From Bacteroidota bacterium (GTDB taxonomy: Bacteria; Bacteroidota; Bacteroidia; Bacteroidales; UBA7960), in contig REDJ01000069.1 in the NCBI GenBank assembly GCA_007693555.1, positions 1 to 53,500 on the forward strand: a DNA stretch of 53,500 nucleotides. The letters are read 5' to 3'. The notes beneath the pieces are model-generated. The model was not told where the DNA came from. It saw only the letters and a list, made by a program, of their open reading frames with translations, and did not search any database. Positions 17,497 to 26,926 of this stretch are shown here, piece by piece. A program made the translations under genes and the position numbers. How positions within the stretch are numbered: position 1 is the stretch's first letter; each line of letters opens with the position of its first letter.

Positions 17497-19146
17497 TTAG
17501 TTACGCGCAATTGACAGGATGACCTTTTTGCCTTTTATTGTATTTTTCTTCATCCCTTTTAAAACCCTTCTTACCTGGTTTTCGGATATCTCAAAATAAC
17601 TGAAGTGGTCAAACATATCAATTACACCGATTTCTCTTCCACTGATTTTGCATTCACCAGTAAGGGCACCCACTATATCACCTGGTTTCACTTTGTCTTT
17701 CCGCCCCAATGCAAGATGCATTTTTACTTTCTGGGTTTTTTGAGAAGTTTTTTCTTCAAATCGGCTATCACCGTTATATTTTTCTCTTTTTCTATCTTTT
17801 CGTATTTCAGGTTTTATAGAAGGTTGTTTTTCAATACTTAAATCGATTCCATCCTGATCAAAACGGTTTTTCAGCAAGCATGCAGCAAGCAAATGCGGGT
17901 CAAACCCTTTCTGGTACATGTCGTGCAGTACTTTTTCATAATCTTTGAGGTTATTGTCACTGGCAATTTGCATCAGCTGGTCTTCAATGCGTCTTATCCT
18001 TGCCTGAGTTATCTCGTAGGCATCAGGAACATTGGATTTTATTATGTTTGACTTGATAAATTTTTCCAGTTGAATTATTTTCCGGTCATCTCTTCTCGAC
18101 TCAGCAAAGCTGTATGCTTTGCCAGCTTTTCCGGCACGTCCTGTGCGTCCTATGCGGTGTACGTAATATTCTTCGTCGTGGGGGAGGTCGTAATTGAAAA
18201 CAGCGTCCACATTGTTGATATCCAGCCCCCTTGCTGCCACATCGGTAGCTACCAGCATATTGATTTCAGCTTTTCTGAAACGGTTCATTACCTTGTTTCT
18301 AAGGTTTTGGTTCATATCACCATGCAAAGCTTCAGCCTTATGACCCATCTGGCACATTTCATCAGTGATTTTATCAACCATCGCTTTGGTATTGCAAAAC
18401 ACCAGTGATAGATTGAAGTCATTAAGCTGAACCAGGTTTGAAATGATTTTTCCTTTTTTCACACCGCGAGTTTCAAAGAAAGATTGCTCGATGGTAGATG
18501 CTGCCACGTTGTTACCCATAACTTTTATCAGTTCAGGGTTTTTCAGGAAATTCCGACTGATATCCATAATGGGTTTCGACATGGTTGCAGAAAACATTAC
18601 GGTTTGTTTATCTGTTGGTGTATCTTGCAGGATGGTTTCTATATCTTCTCTGAAACCCATATTGAGCATTTCATCGGCTTCATCGAGCACCACAATCTGC
18701 AAATCATGCAGCTTTAGCGTTCCTCTTCTAAGGTGGTCCATAATCCGTCCGGGTGTTCCGGCAACAATATTTGCGCCCCTTTTAAGACCTGAGATTTGTC
18801 TCTGCATTGAATCACCTCCATAGATTGAAAGTACATTCATACCTTTTTTATAGCGCGACATCTTTTCAAGCTCTCCGGCTATCTGAACGCAAAGTTCACG
18901 TGTGGGTGAAAGGATTAGTGCCTGAACATTTTTATTATTGGCGTCGATCATTTCAAGTATGGGTAATCCGAAGGCAGCGGTTTTTCCGGTTCCGGTTTCC
19001 GCCTGCCCGATTAGGTCAAATCCCTTCATCATGACAGGAATCGACCCTGACTGAATGGGCGTTGCATTTTCATAACCCATTTCAGTAATTGCACTCAAAA
19101 CTTCATCACTCAGATCAAGTTCTGAGAAACTAATTGTATTTTCCAT
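17497..19146 (-). CDS. DEAD-box RNA helicase with DbpA-type RNA-binding domain
   Basis: ATP-dependent RNA helicase probably acting in ribosome assembly or RNA turnover. Visible motifs are the Q motif ('ATPIQSGSIP', 28-37), Walker A 'AETGTGKT' (49-56), 'PTRELCVQ' (81-88), DEAD (155-158), 'SAT' near 187, and 'HRIGRTGRAGKAG' near 335. A basic linker (about 425-465) leads to a C-terminal DbpA-like RNA-binding fold ('PGDIVGALTGECKISGREIG'). This architecture matches the DeaD/CshA/DbpA group. It is a single gene with its own promoter box and about 90 bases of leader. Confidence 0.95.
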   Translation of the reverse strand: MENTISFSELDLSDEVLSAITEMGYENATPIQSGSIPVMMKGFDLIGQAETGTGKTAAFGLPILEMIDANNKNVQALILSPTRELCVQIAGELEKMSRYKKGMNVLSIYGGDSMQRQISGLKRGANIVAGTPGRIMDHLRRGTLKLHDLQIVVLDEADEMLNMGFREDIETILQDTPTDKQTVMFSATMSKPIMDISRNFLKNPELIKVMGNNVAASTIEQSFFETRGVKKGKIISNLVQLNDFNLSLVFCNTKAMVDKITDEMCQMGHKAEALHGDMNQNLRNKVMNRFRKAEINMLVATDVAARGLDINNVDAVFNYDLPHDEEYYVHRIGRTGRAGKAGKAYSFAESRRDDRKIIQLEKFIKSNIIKSNVPDAYEITQARIRRIEDQLMQIASDNNLKDYEKVLHDMYQKGFDPHLLAACLLKNRFDQDGIDLSIEKQPSIKPEIRKDRKREKYNGDSRFEEKTSQKTQKVKMHLALGRKDKVKPGDIVGALTGECKISGREIGVIDMFDHFSYFEISENQVRRVLKGMKKNTIKGKKVILSIARN

Positions 19147-19237
19147 TAAAAAATTTATTGTTATTGTTTGGTCACCCGGGGAAATCTTTTATAATGACCA
19201 CTGGTGGGTTTATCTTTATCAATTTTAAAAAGCCGTG

Positions 19238-19245
19238 CAAAGGTA
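19238..19245 (-). promoter_or_regulatory. Candidate -7 box for the DEAD-box helicase
   Basis: Minus strand TACCTTTG matches TAnnTTTG and lies 92 bases before the helicase ATG. No clear -33 element. Confidence 0.5.
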
Positions 19246-19282
19246 CGATAATTTATTGAATTTCATGATGCCCATAAAAAAA

Positions 19283-19306
19283 GAGACCCGAAGGTCTCCT
19301 TTTTAT
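19283..19306 (-). terminator. Bidirectional terminator with UUCG loop
   Basis: GAGACC (19283-19288) and GGTCTC (19293-19298) form a 6-bp stem. Read on the minus strand the loop is TTCG and the stem runs into TTTTTTT, an efficient terminator 25 bases after the stop codon of the gene at 19323. On the plus strand the stem is followed by a shorter T run. Confidence 0.85.
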
Positions 19307-19322
19307 GTATTTGTGCATAAAA

Positions 19323-21446
19323 CTACCTTACAATCTGTAATCTTTTTGTATGATATTCATTTTTACTTTGTACTCTTACAAGGTATAGTCCTGTATTGAG
19401 AACCGAAACATCAATCTGGTAATGTGTAACTCCTATGCCCTCTGTTTTCCAGATCAATCTGCCGGTAATATCAGAAATGTAAATTGCATCAATAAGCACA
19501 CCGGTGGAAATTTCTGTTATATGCCTGGCAGGATTTGGATATAGGATAAAATCACTCAATAAAACCTCAGGTACAAAGGGCAGGATGTCAAACATTGCAA
19601 ATAATGTGAGATCATGAGCAGGCATTAAGAAAGAATAAACCGGATTATCGGTTATTTCATTCCCATCTTCATCTACCCAGTATAAGAATATTCCAAAATC
19701 AGAGGGCTCGGCAGTTATCTCCACTTCTTCGCTTTCCATATACTCACCGGCACCAAATAATATTCCTGCAATTTCAGGCTCTGCTATGAGTGTAAGTGTA
19801 TAGGTTGGGATTTCGGTAAAAGTTGCTGTTATATCAAGATCTGTTGTAATGGTAATGGTAACAGATGTTTCTCCCGATTCCACATCTCCACTCCATCCTT
19901 CAAACTGCCATCCATCAGCGGGGATTGCTTCAAGTGTGACTTCTTCCCCTGCTTCAAATGTAATTGGTTCAGAATAAGACTCACCATTAATTTCTACACT
20001 TCCTTCGCCCGATATTTCAAGGGTAAGTGAGAAATATACCGGCCCGGGTTCCTCAGAACCTATACTACCGTCTTTTCTAAGATTCTGTGCGTAAATATCA
20101 GCTGTACCATCTCTGTTATCGCCCCATGCAAACACCCATTGATTTCCATCAAAACCTGAATATGCAAAATGTGATTTTGAAGACGTTACATTACTAAGTG
20201 ATACCTCTGAAGGTTCCCATACAAAACTTCCCTGGTTGTTTATCCTTGAAGCTTTTATATGTTCAGAGCCGTTGTCATAAACCAAAACAACATCATCATC
20301 AACCGGACCTGCAAAGAGCGGAAAATATGCCTGGCTTCCTACAGCAAAGATTATTTTACCTTCGTCACCCCATAGCCTGGTACCCTCAGGAGATATTTTC
20401 TGACCATATATACCCCACTGGTTCTGGTTTCCATTTACTTCTCTCCAGTAAATGTAAACATTTTCATCCATTGCAGGTCTGGCTATTGAAGGGTAAAACT
20501 GATTGAAGTCATTGCGGGTAGAAAGAAGTACACCATTGGTTTGAAACTGGGCTTCTCCGTCAGAGTTGATATGCTGTATCCATGATGAAGCCTGTGTTGC
20601 CGACATGGTAAAATCATGCCATGCAATATAAAAACCATCATTGCCATCATTTTCAAAAGAAAGGATCTGGTGCCATGCCTGGATATTTCCTTCGTCACTT
20701 ACTACTGTTATGGAGGGCCACACCGGATCACCATCGTCATCAAATCTTTGAGCTAAAATATGACGGGTTGGCGCCCAAGCCGGACCGCTGTCATCAAAAA
20801 ATTTCATTATTATCTCATCATCACCTACTGGTAGCAATTGTGGCCATGAATAGGTATTTTCAGATGTTAAGGTAATTCCCCACTCTCCCCAGAGTTTTGT
20901 GCCTTCAGGGCTGATTTTCTGCATGATGATTAAATTATCAGCCTGCCATGCGAAAACAGAATTATTTACTGATGTTACAGTAACTTTTGGCGAAACATCA
21001 AATGCAGTGCTGCTGGAAAGCATTATACCATTATCGCCCCATACAAAGGTTCCGTCGGGGGCAATACGATAGGCAACAGTATTGTTATTTCCTCCTGAAC
21101 GAATATCCTGCCAGGTGAGAATGGCGTGATTTTCATGGTCGGCAGTCATATCCCAGTCTGTGAGCCAAGACATAGAAGTATGGTCACTAATAAGTATTCC
21201 ATTCTCTCCCCAGAGTTTATTGCCCTGGTTATCCAGTCGCTGTAATCTTACATTATAGTTTCCGCCTTCAGATGAAAAATATCCTATGTAATAATCGCCA
21301 TTGGGGCTTAAGGCTGTTTTAGCTATGGTTTGTTCTCCATCCAAATTGGAAATCTGCAGGTTCTGCATGGGGTCATCGCTCCACTGCGCGGATAATGGAG
21401 CGGAAATTATCATGGCTGAAATGATAAACAGTAAATTTCTCTTCAT
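19323..21446 (-). CDS. Secreted predicted beta-propeller protein with T9SS sorting domain
   Basis: A 707-residue secreted protein of unknown role. After the signal peptide (1-21) come seven related segments of about 45-65 residues between about 70 and 430. Each has a turn such as 'NQGNKLWGENGIL', 'PDGTFVWGDNGIM' or 'PEGTKLWGEWGIT' (some copies degenerate), which suggests a seven-bladed propeller. Two modules resembling the bacterial InlB-B/cell-surface repeat follow (about 475-545 and 548-620; 'WQFEGWSGDVESGETSVTI'). The last 75 residues are a type A T9SS sorting domain ('LYPNPARH', 'DITGRLIWKTEG', 'LNTGLYLVRVQS'). It is probably surface-attached or released. No catalytic residues are evident. 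Confidence 0.87.
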   Translation of the reverse strand: MKRNLLFIISAMIISAPLSAQWSDDPMQNLQISNLDGEQTIAKTALSPNGDYYIGYFSSEGGNYNVRLQRLDNQGNKLWGENGILISDHTSMSWLTDWDMTADHENHAILTWQDIRSGGNNNTVAYRIAPDGTFVWGDNGIMLSSSTAFDVSPKVTVTSVNNSVFAWQADNLIIMQKISPEGTKLWGEWGITLTSENTYSWPQLLPVGDDEIIMKFFDDSGPAWAPTRHILAQRFDDDGDPVWPSITVVSDEGNIQAWHQILSFENDGNDGFYIAWHDFTMSATQASSWIQHINSDGEAQFQTNGVLLSTRNDFNQFYPSIARPAMDENVYIYWREVNGNQNQWGIYGQKISPEGTRLWGDEGKIIFAVGSQAYFPLFAGPVDDDVVLVYDNGSEHIKASRINNQGSFVWEPSEVSLSNVTSSKSHFAYSGFDGNQWVFAWGDNRDGTADIYAQNLRKDGSIGSEEPGPVYFSLTLEISGEGSVEINGESYSEPITFEAGEEVTLEAIPADGWQFEGWSGDVESGETSVTITITTDLDITATFTEIPTYTLTLIAEPEIAGILFGAGEYMESEEVEITAEPSDFGIFLYWVDEDGNEITDNPVYSFLMPAHDLTLFAMFDILPFVPEVLLSDFILYPNPARHITEISTGVLIDAIYISDITGRLIWKTEGIGVTHYQIDVSVLNTGLYLVRVQSKNEYHTKRLQIVR

Positions 21447-21475
21447 AATCGTGATTTTTGGTAAATAGTTAATAT

Positions 21476-21483
21476 CAAATTTA
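21476..21483 (-). promoter_or_regulatory. Candidate -7 box for the propeller gene
   Basis: Minus strand TAAATTTG, 30 bases before the ATG at 21446, matches TAnnTTTG. This implies a leader of about 20-25 bases. Confidence 0.45.
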
Positions 21484-21554
21484 CTGAAAACCTTAAGCAG
21501 TTCAGTAATTTTAACTTAAAACCTTAAAGCGATATAGGTTATTTCCTGAAAAAC

Positions 21555-21896
21555 TTACTTTAAAAAAAGTGCTTTAAAATAGTTTCCCGTTATTGCAGAT
21601 AAACCTCCGCAAATACCTCCTAACAGGCTCGTTAGCAGCACAACCAATAAACCGTGGGGAAGAGAAAATAAAGCTGCCAGTCTTTCGGCAAGTAATCCTT
21701 CATTTACAACATAGATATAAAGTGAAACAGCTGACCACAGGGCAAAAATGCCGAAGAATCCGTTAAGGAAAGCTTTCCTTGGTTTTTGAATAAACGAGAC
21801 ACCGGAGATAAATCCTGCGATAGCAATACTCCACCAGGGCAGGAATAATTGAAAAACCAATGCTGATATTGCGACAATTATCCATTTCATGATCAT
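21555..21896 (-). CDS. Small membrane protein coupled to the penicillin-acylase-like gene
   Basis: A protein of about 113 residues with four hydrophobic segments and short loops ('IAIAGFISGVSFIQKPRKAF' near the middle). I do not assign it to a named family. Its ATG at 21896 overlaps the stop codon of the upstream acylase-like gene (TGATG), so translation is coupled; a GTG at 21899 and an ATG at 21890 are alternatives. A role alongside the acylase in the cell envelope is inference from context only. Confidence 0.75.
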   Translation of the reverse strand: MIMKWIIVAISALVFQLFLPWWSIAIAGFISGVSFIQKPRKAFLNGFFGIFALWSAVSLYIYVVNEGLLAERLAALFSLPHGLLVVLLTSLLGGICGGLSAITGNYFKALFLK

Positions 21897-24346
21897 CACT
21901 TTGTTTTAAGCAGAAGAATTGCTTCGTTTTCTGATCCAGCATCCTCAAAAGTGTCATAAAGTTTTAAGGGGTAATAGTTTCCTTTAGCCCAGTCTTCTGT
22001 AAATTCATTATATCCGGGGCTGGCAGGATTTCCTGTTTGTCCTCCCGGATAAATACCCCAGGCTTTGACAGGCTGAGACATTTCGGCTACCATTCTCCAG
22101 GAGGGTCCGTAGGAATTACGAATGGCATTGGGAGAAAGGGAACTCCCGCTGACCGGCATTCTTTTGGTTCCCAACGCCTGAATATTCAGAAAATGTGTCA
22201 GATAAGGCCCGTTAAACTTCCACCATTGCCATCTCTCACCTGCCGGGCCATATTCAAGTGTAAGGTTTCTGATTACCTCATTCAGAGAATTTGTGAGAAT
22301 TTTTCCGGTTTCAGGTAAATTTCCGGAAAGTGAAACATAATACTCAACCGGCGATTGGTGAAAAAGAACAAGGAAGCTTATTTCAAGATCGGGCCTCAGA
22401 TGCGGATAATCTTTCAATGGCCCAATCAATGGTTTCCATAATTCTATTCGTACTTTATCGCGCCATTGCATAAAAATGGTAGTAGCAATACTTCCGGCTT
22501 CATTGACCTTATTCCAGTCATTCAACCTACTCAGTGCATCCATAAAACCTTCCTCCAGATTTACATCGGGAAATTCTTTAAGATATGCATTTACCGAATC
22601 CAGTATAAGTTGCAGCCATTTGTTTGCTTCATAATTATCTGCATTCAACTGGAGTTTTTTCATGTCGGCAATGGTTGCCTCTTCATGCTTACCCAGAGTA
22701 TTGTTAATGATTTTCCCCCTGGTGCTTACAGAAAAATCTCTACCATAAAAAAAAGGATAAAGTGTATCGGTGTGCACCTGGTTGGCAGAACTTACAAATC
22801 CTCTCTCCGGATTGATTTCATGAGGAAGATACTCAAAAGGGATATAATCCTGCCAATCGTATATTGACCTTCGGCCGTCATTGATAAATGTCCCCTGGTC
22901 ATGCCAGCGAAGAGGCCATAATCCATTGTTTTGCATGGCAATATCACCTTCTGTTGAGGCAAATACATAATTTTGCGGAGGTGTGCTTATGTGAGACAAT
23001 CCTTTTCTGAAATCAGAAACATCACTTGATGTATTCATAATCTTTAATCCTTTGAGAGTTGGCGAAGGCTCAAGGGCAGTCCAACGCATTGCATGGACTG
23101 AAGGAATATTCTGATTGAGTGGTCTTTCATTGTCCAGATAAAGAATAGGGCCATGGTGTGTGTATTTTACTGTATCTGAAAAAGTTTTACCTCCTCTTAT
23201 CCTGATTACCTCTTCTCGCAATGTAAGTGGATGCCATTGGTTTTCATAAAAATAATTCAGTTTGTTTTCATCCAGTTCTATTTCATAGGCATCCACTACC
23301 AGGTTGGTGCTTGCTGTATTGCCCCACGACAAATGTTTATTAAAACCCATGAGAATAAATGGAGATCCGGGAAATGTAACTCCATACACATTTATTCCGG
23401 GAGCATTAAGTTGCATTTCGTACCACATGGAGGGCAGATTGAGAGGTTGATGAGGATCTGTGGCAAATAAGGCATTACCTGTAAGACTGCGCCACGGAGC
23501 AACTGCCCAATTGTTGCTGCCAATGCCTTCGGGAATATCCTCAAACAGATTTTCCATTACGAATTGGGGAATAAACGTTTCAGCGGGTGGAACGGGAGGT
23601 TCCAGGTCAAAATCCCATTGGGTTCCTCTACTGACTATAGGTTCTGAACCTTTATGGTAACCGGGAAAAAGGGCCAATACAGCATCTTTACCCCAAAAGG
23701 CTTTCATGTGAGTAAGTCTTACTGCTTGCGTGTGCAAGGACAAAGTTCGGCTGATATTCATTACCAGGGCGCAGGTTTTCAATTCAGTCCAGGGTTCAGG
23801 CTTATAATCCAGCAGTTTGTATTCAAAAGGGAAATGACGAGGCTTTAATTGTGATATCCATGCATTTACTCCTGATGTGTAGGCCTCAAGAATACTTTTC
23901 ATTTGTTCGTCTTGCTGCATTAATTCCCATATCTTTTCAGCCCCATAATGCATTCCGATTCTTCGAAGATATCTGTCAAACTCCAGTGCCTGCTCTCCAA
24001 CCAGCTCAGAAATCCTGCCCAGACCGGCATGAGCGGTAAATTCCATTTGCCATAACCTGTGCATAGCCATAACGTAACCCGCAGCAAAATACAGGTCATG
24101 CTCGTTTTGTGCGAAAATATGTGGCACACTCCTGTTATTGAACACTATGTTTACTTGATCTTTTAAACCATCAAATGTTTTTTCTTTCTGTTTTGGAATA
24201 TCGGGAATAAGCGCATTTTGCCAGATACCTGAAAAAGGATTGAGAAATTTCCCAAAGGGGGGTAATTGACCAATGCGAATATTCAAAAGAAAAACGACAA
24301 GAAGGGTTAAGGTAAGTGATATAAAAAATTTAATCCATTTAAGCAT
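21896..24346 (-). CDS. Penicillin-acylase-family Ntn hydrolase
   Basis: An 816-residue envelope hydrolase of the S45 group, which cleaves amide bonds in substrates such as beta-lactams or acyl-homoserine lactones. A hydrophobic anchor or signal lies at 5-22. The alpha-chain region has 'HIFAQNEHDLYFAAGYVMAM' (76-95). The autocatalytic processing site is in 'EGIGSNNWAVAP' with Ser277 as the expected N-terminal nucleophile; downstream 'DPHQPLNLPSMWYE' and 'GFNKHLSWGNTAS' are family-typical. The C-terminal 'GNPASPGYNEFTEDW' is also usual. The physiological substrate is unknown; quorum-signal or cell-wall peptide turnover are both possible. It overlaps the next small membrane gene. Confidence 0.92.
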   Translation of the reverse strand: MLKWIKFFISLTLTLLVVFLLNIRIGQLPPFGKFLNPFSGIWQNALIPDIPKQKEKTFDGLKDQVNIVFNNRSVPHIFAQNEHDLYFAAGYVMAMHRLWQMEFTAHAGLGRISELVGEQALEFDRYLRRIGMHYGAEKIWELMQQDEQMKSILEAYTSGVNAWISQLKPRHFPFEYKLLDYKPEPWTELKTCALVMNISRTLSLHTQAVRLTHMKAFWGKDAVLALFPGYHKGSEPIVSRGTQWDFDLEPPVPPAETFIPQFVMENLFEDIPEGIGSNNWAVAPWRSLTGNALFATDPHQPLNLPSMWYEMQLNAPGINVYGVTFPGSPFILMGFNKHLSWGNTASTNLVVDAYEIELDENKLNYFYENQWHPLTLREEVIRIRGGKTFSDTVKYTHHGPILYLDNERPLNQNIPSVHAMRWTALEPSPTLKGLKIMNTSSDVSDFRKGLSHISTPPQNYVFASTEGDIAMQNNGLWPLRWHDQGTFINDGRRSIYDWQDYIPFEYLPHEINPERGFVSSANQVHTDTLYPFFYGRDFSVSTRGKIINNTLGKHEEATIADMKKLQLNADNYEANKWLQLILDSVNAYLKEFPDVNLEEGFMDALSRLNDWNKVNEAGSIATTIFMQWRDKVRIELWKPLIGPLKDYPHLRPDLEISFLVLFHQSPVEYYVSLSGNLPETGKILTNSLNEVIRNLTLEYGPAGERWQWWKFNGPYLTHFLNIQALGTKRMPVSGSSLSPNAIRNSYGPSWRMVAEMSQPVKAWGIYPGGQTGNPASPGYNEFTEDWAKGNYYPLKLYDTFEDAGSENEAILLLKTK

Positions 24347-24445
24347 ATTGGTAAGTCGCTTTATTCCATTGCAGGTTTACAATCTTTTAAAATTAATATA
24401 TTTTTCTCTTGTATAACAAATAAATAATAAGAAACAGGAAACCTT

Positions 24446-24453
24446 TATCTTTG
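24446..24453 (+). promoter_or_regulatory. Candidate -7 box for gltX
   Basis: TATCTTTG matches TAnnTTTG exactly and lies 83 bases before the gltX ATG; no well-spaced -33 element is seen. Confidence 0.55.
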
Positions 24454-24535
24454 CCTCTGTTATTATTTTTCAGATGTATCGGTTTTCATACGAATCTGTC
24501 AAATTATTTTACAATAACTCACAGATACAGGAAAT

Positions 24536-26074
24536 ATGTCAAACAAGAAGGTTAGAGTCAGGTTTGCTCCAAGTCCCACTGGGCCGCTTCATATGGGTGG
24601 CGTGCGTACAGCGTTGTACAATTTTTTATTTGCCAGAAAACAAGGGGGTGATTTTTTGCTCCGTATAGAAGATACAGATCAAAACCGATTTGTACCAGGT
24701 GCTGAAGAGTATATTATGGAATCGCTTCGATGGTGCGGTATTCTATGGGACGAAGGCCCTGGTAAAGAGGGTCCTCACGCTCCATATCGGCAATCGGAAC
24801 GCAAAGACCTTTACCGGCAATATGCTATGCAACTCATAGAAAGCGGACATGCTTATTATGCTTTTGACACAGCAGAGGAACTGGATGAAATGCGCAAGCG
24901 TATTGAAGCAGAAAAGGGTAACGCACAGTATGACGCTACCACAAGGGGAAGTATGAAAAATTCACTAACACTCAATAAGGTGGAAACGGTTGCCATGCTT
25001 GAATCAGGTGCACCTTATGTTGTGAGATATAAAATGCCGGAGAATGAAGAAGTAGTTATGCAGGATATTGTCAGGGTTACAGTTAAAGTAAATACATCTC
25101 TGCTTGATGATAAAGTGCTTTTCAAAAGCGATGGCATGCCCACATATCATCTGGCCAATGTGGTTGATGATTATCTTATGGAAATTTCTCACGTGATAAG
25201 AGGAGAGGAGTGGTTGCCTTCGCTTCCTTTGCATGTATTGTTATATCGTAGCCTGGGTTGGGAAAGTAAAATGCCACAGTTTGCCCATCTGCCCCTGCTA
25301 CTCAAACCTGATGGAAATGGCAAACTCAGTAAGCGTGATGGCGATCGTTTGGGCTTTCCGGTATTTCCCCTTATGTGGAATGACCCGAAAAGTGGGGAAA
25401 TTTCATCCGGCTATCGTGAGTCAGGATATTTTGCAGATGCTTTTGTAAATATGCTCGCATTACTTGGCTGGAATCCGGGAACAGATCAGGAAGTTTTCAG
25501 CATGGATGAGCTTATTGAAGCTTTTTCGCTGGAAAGAGTAGGTAAATCAGGTTCAAAATTCGACCCTGCCAAAGCCATTTGGTTTAATCACCAGTATCTT
25601 TTGAAAAGAGATAATAAAGAAGTTGCTGCCTTGTTTGATTTGATATTGAAAGACAAAGGCATTCATGAGCCCATGGAAAAGGTAGTTAAGATTGTTTCTT
25701 TGGTTAAGGATCGGGTAAACTTCGTGCACGAAATATGGGAACAATCGGCTTTCTTTTTCAATGCCCCTGATAGTTACGATGAAAAAATAGTTCAGAAGAA
25801 ATGGAAAGAAGATACACCTGATATACTAAATCAGATAGTGGATATTTTAAAGAATATTGAACCATTTACCGTTGAAGCTATAGACAAAGCTCTTCACGAT
25901 TACATGGAGCAGCATGAGGTAGGAGCGGGAAAACTTATGATAGCTCTCAGGCTGTCACTTGTGGGTGCCGGTATGGGCCCTGATCTGAAGGAGATTATGG
26001 TGCTGCTCGGAAAGGAAGAAGTTATAGCCAGGATTGAAAGAGCAATCAGGGCAGTTGATAAGTTAATAGGTTGA
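24536..26074 (+). CDS. gltX: Glutamyl-tRNA synthetase
   Basis: Charges tRNA-Glu (and in some species tRNA-Gln) in the cytoplasm. This is a class I synthetase with '[19 protein letters not shown]' at residues 11-29, a HIGH-motif variant, and 'KLSKRDGD' near residue 263 as the KMSKS-type loop. The C-terminal helical anticodon-binding region runs to residue 512, a normal length. The last seven codons (VDKLIG-stop) lie inside an 8-bp tandem repeat that continues past the stop codon, so the repeat encodes the end of the protein. Confidence 0.97.
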   Translation: MSNKKVRVRFAPSPTGPLHMGGVRTALYNFLFARKQGGDFLLRIEDTDQNRFVPGAEEYIMESLRWCGILWDEGPGKEGPHAPYRQSERKDLYRQYAMQLIESGHAYYAFDTAEELDEMRKRIEAEKGNAQYDATTRGSMKNSLTLNKVETVAMLESGAPYVVRYKMPENEEVVMQDIVRVTVKVNTSLLDDKVLFKSDGMPTYHLANVVDDYLMEISHVIRGEEWLPSLPLHVLLYRSLGWESKMPQFAHLPLLLKPDGNGKLSKRDGDRLGFPVFPLMWNDPKSGEISSGYRESGYFADAFVNMLALLGWNPGTDQEVFSMDELIEAFSLERVGKSGSKFDPAKAIWFNHQYLLKRDNKEVAALFDLILKDKGIHEPMEKVVKIVSLVKDRVNFVHEIWEQSAFFFNAPDSYDEKIVQKKWKEDTPDILNQIVDILKNIEPFTVEAIDKALHDYMEQHEVGAGKLMIALRLSLVGAGMGPDLKEIMVLLGKEEVIARIERAIRAVDKLIG

Positions 26075-26100
26075 TAAGTTTATAAGTTGATAGGTTGAAG
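26055..26100 (+). repeat. 8-bp tandem repeat overlapping the gltX stop codon
   Basis: Five units of an 8-mer plus a partial unit: TTGATAAG, TTAATAGG, TTGATAAG, TTTATAAG, TTGATAGG, TTGAAG. The gltX stop TGA is at 26072-26074, inside the third unit. The same 8-mer family occurs at 50309-50370. Confidence 0.9.
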
Positions 26101-26111
26101 ATATAGTAACG

Positions 26112-26153
26112 ACATTTAACATCAAACATCTGACACTTGACATTTGACATTTC
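26112..26153 (+). repeat. 7-bp tandem repeat abutting the DUF3109 stop codon
   Basis: Six units of a 7-mer: ACATTTA, ACATCAA, ACATCTG, ACACTTG, ACATTTG, ACATTTC. The last unit overlaps two bases of the stop codon of the minus-strand gene ending at 26152. It fills the gap between gltX and that gene together with the 8-mer repeat. Confidence 0.85.
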
Positions 26154-26727
26154 ATCCTTTTTTCAACATCATTTTCACATACTCATCCAACTGTCTGTAC
26201 CAGTCTTTGCCATATTTTCTTATGAGTGAATCTTTTACAAATTCATAAATCCTCACATTTTGCTTTTTCCCAAATTTACGGGCGGGTTCACAAATGGGCC
26301 AGCGGTGATAATTTACTGCTTCGTAATTGGAGTATTTGGTGATTCGCACAGGATATAAATGGCAGGATATCGGTTTTTGAAATTCAATCTTTTTTTCTTC
26401 CCAGGCTTTTTCAATGGCACATTTTGCAATATTGTTTTCATCAAAAAATACGTAGGCACATTCCTGACCTTTTACCAGGGGAGTGGTATATTCGCCATCC
26501 GTATCTTTCACAAAATTTCCTGATTTTTTTATGGTTTCAATGCCTATGCTTCGCATATAAGGTTTTACCCGGTCAGAAATTTCATTGAGGATTTTGGTTT
26601 CTGCTTTCTCAAGGGGAGCACCGGCATCGCCATGCACACAACAGCCGCCATGACAGGCAGGCAGGTCGCAAATAAAATATTCGGTATAAAGCTCATCTGA
26701 GATAAGCGTATCCTCTATGATTATCAT
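26152..26727 (-). CDS. DUF3109 family cysteine-rich protein
   Basis: A 191-residue cytoplasmic protein of the DUF3109 family, related to the YkgJ-type zinc/iron chelate proteins. Cysteines are spaced as in the family: 'CDLPACHGGCC' (19-29), then Cys near 90 and 102, 'SCHLYPVRIT' (about 121) and 'PICEPARKF' (about 144). A metal or Fe-S site is likely, but the biological role is unknown. A TAnnTTTG box ends 5 bases upstream of the ATG, which would make the transcript essentially leaderless if genuine. Confidence 0.88.
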   Translation of the reverse strand: MIIIEDTLISDELYTEYFICDLPACHGGCCVHGDAGAPLEKAETKILNEISDRVKPYMRSIGIETIKKSGNFVKDTDGEYTTPLVKGQECAYVFFDENNIAKCAIEKAWEEKKIEFQKPISCHLYPVRITKYSNYEAVNYHRWPICEPARKFGKKQNVRIYEFVKDSLIRKYGKDWYRQLDEYVKMMLKKG

Positions 26728-26731
26728 GGCG

Positions 26732-26739
26732 CAAAAGTA
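26732..26739 (-). promoter_or_regulatory. Candidate -7 box directly before the DUF3109 gene
   Basis: Minus strand TACTTTTG fits TAnnTTTG and ends five bases before the ATG at 26727. With the usual start-site distance the mRNA would begin at or inside the start codon. It may be coincidental in AT-rich DNA. Confidence 0.3.
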
Positions 26740-26926
26740 CTCATAAATCTATTTAGATGTGTTCTAAATATATCTTACTGCATAAGGGGGGGGAAAGCTT
26801 ATTGTGAAAAAAATTACTGAAGACATACATGCGTAAAGATTTTTTGTGAAATAGGAAAAAATAACTTTACTTTACGCCCTCATTCTATAAACTGAAAAAC
26901 AGCTTAAGTAAAACTTCCCTTTTTAT

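Noticed and set aside
26786-26793. Run of eight G as a phase-variable tract
   Set aside because: It lies about 130 bases before the NhaC gene and about 60 bases upstream of the DUF3109 start, outside codons and clear promoter elements. There is no sign that it controls either gene.
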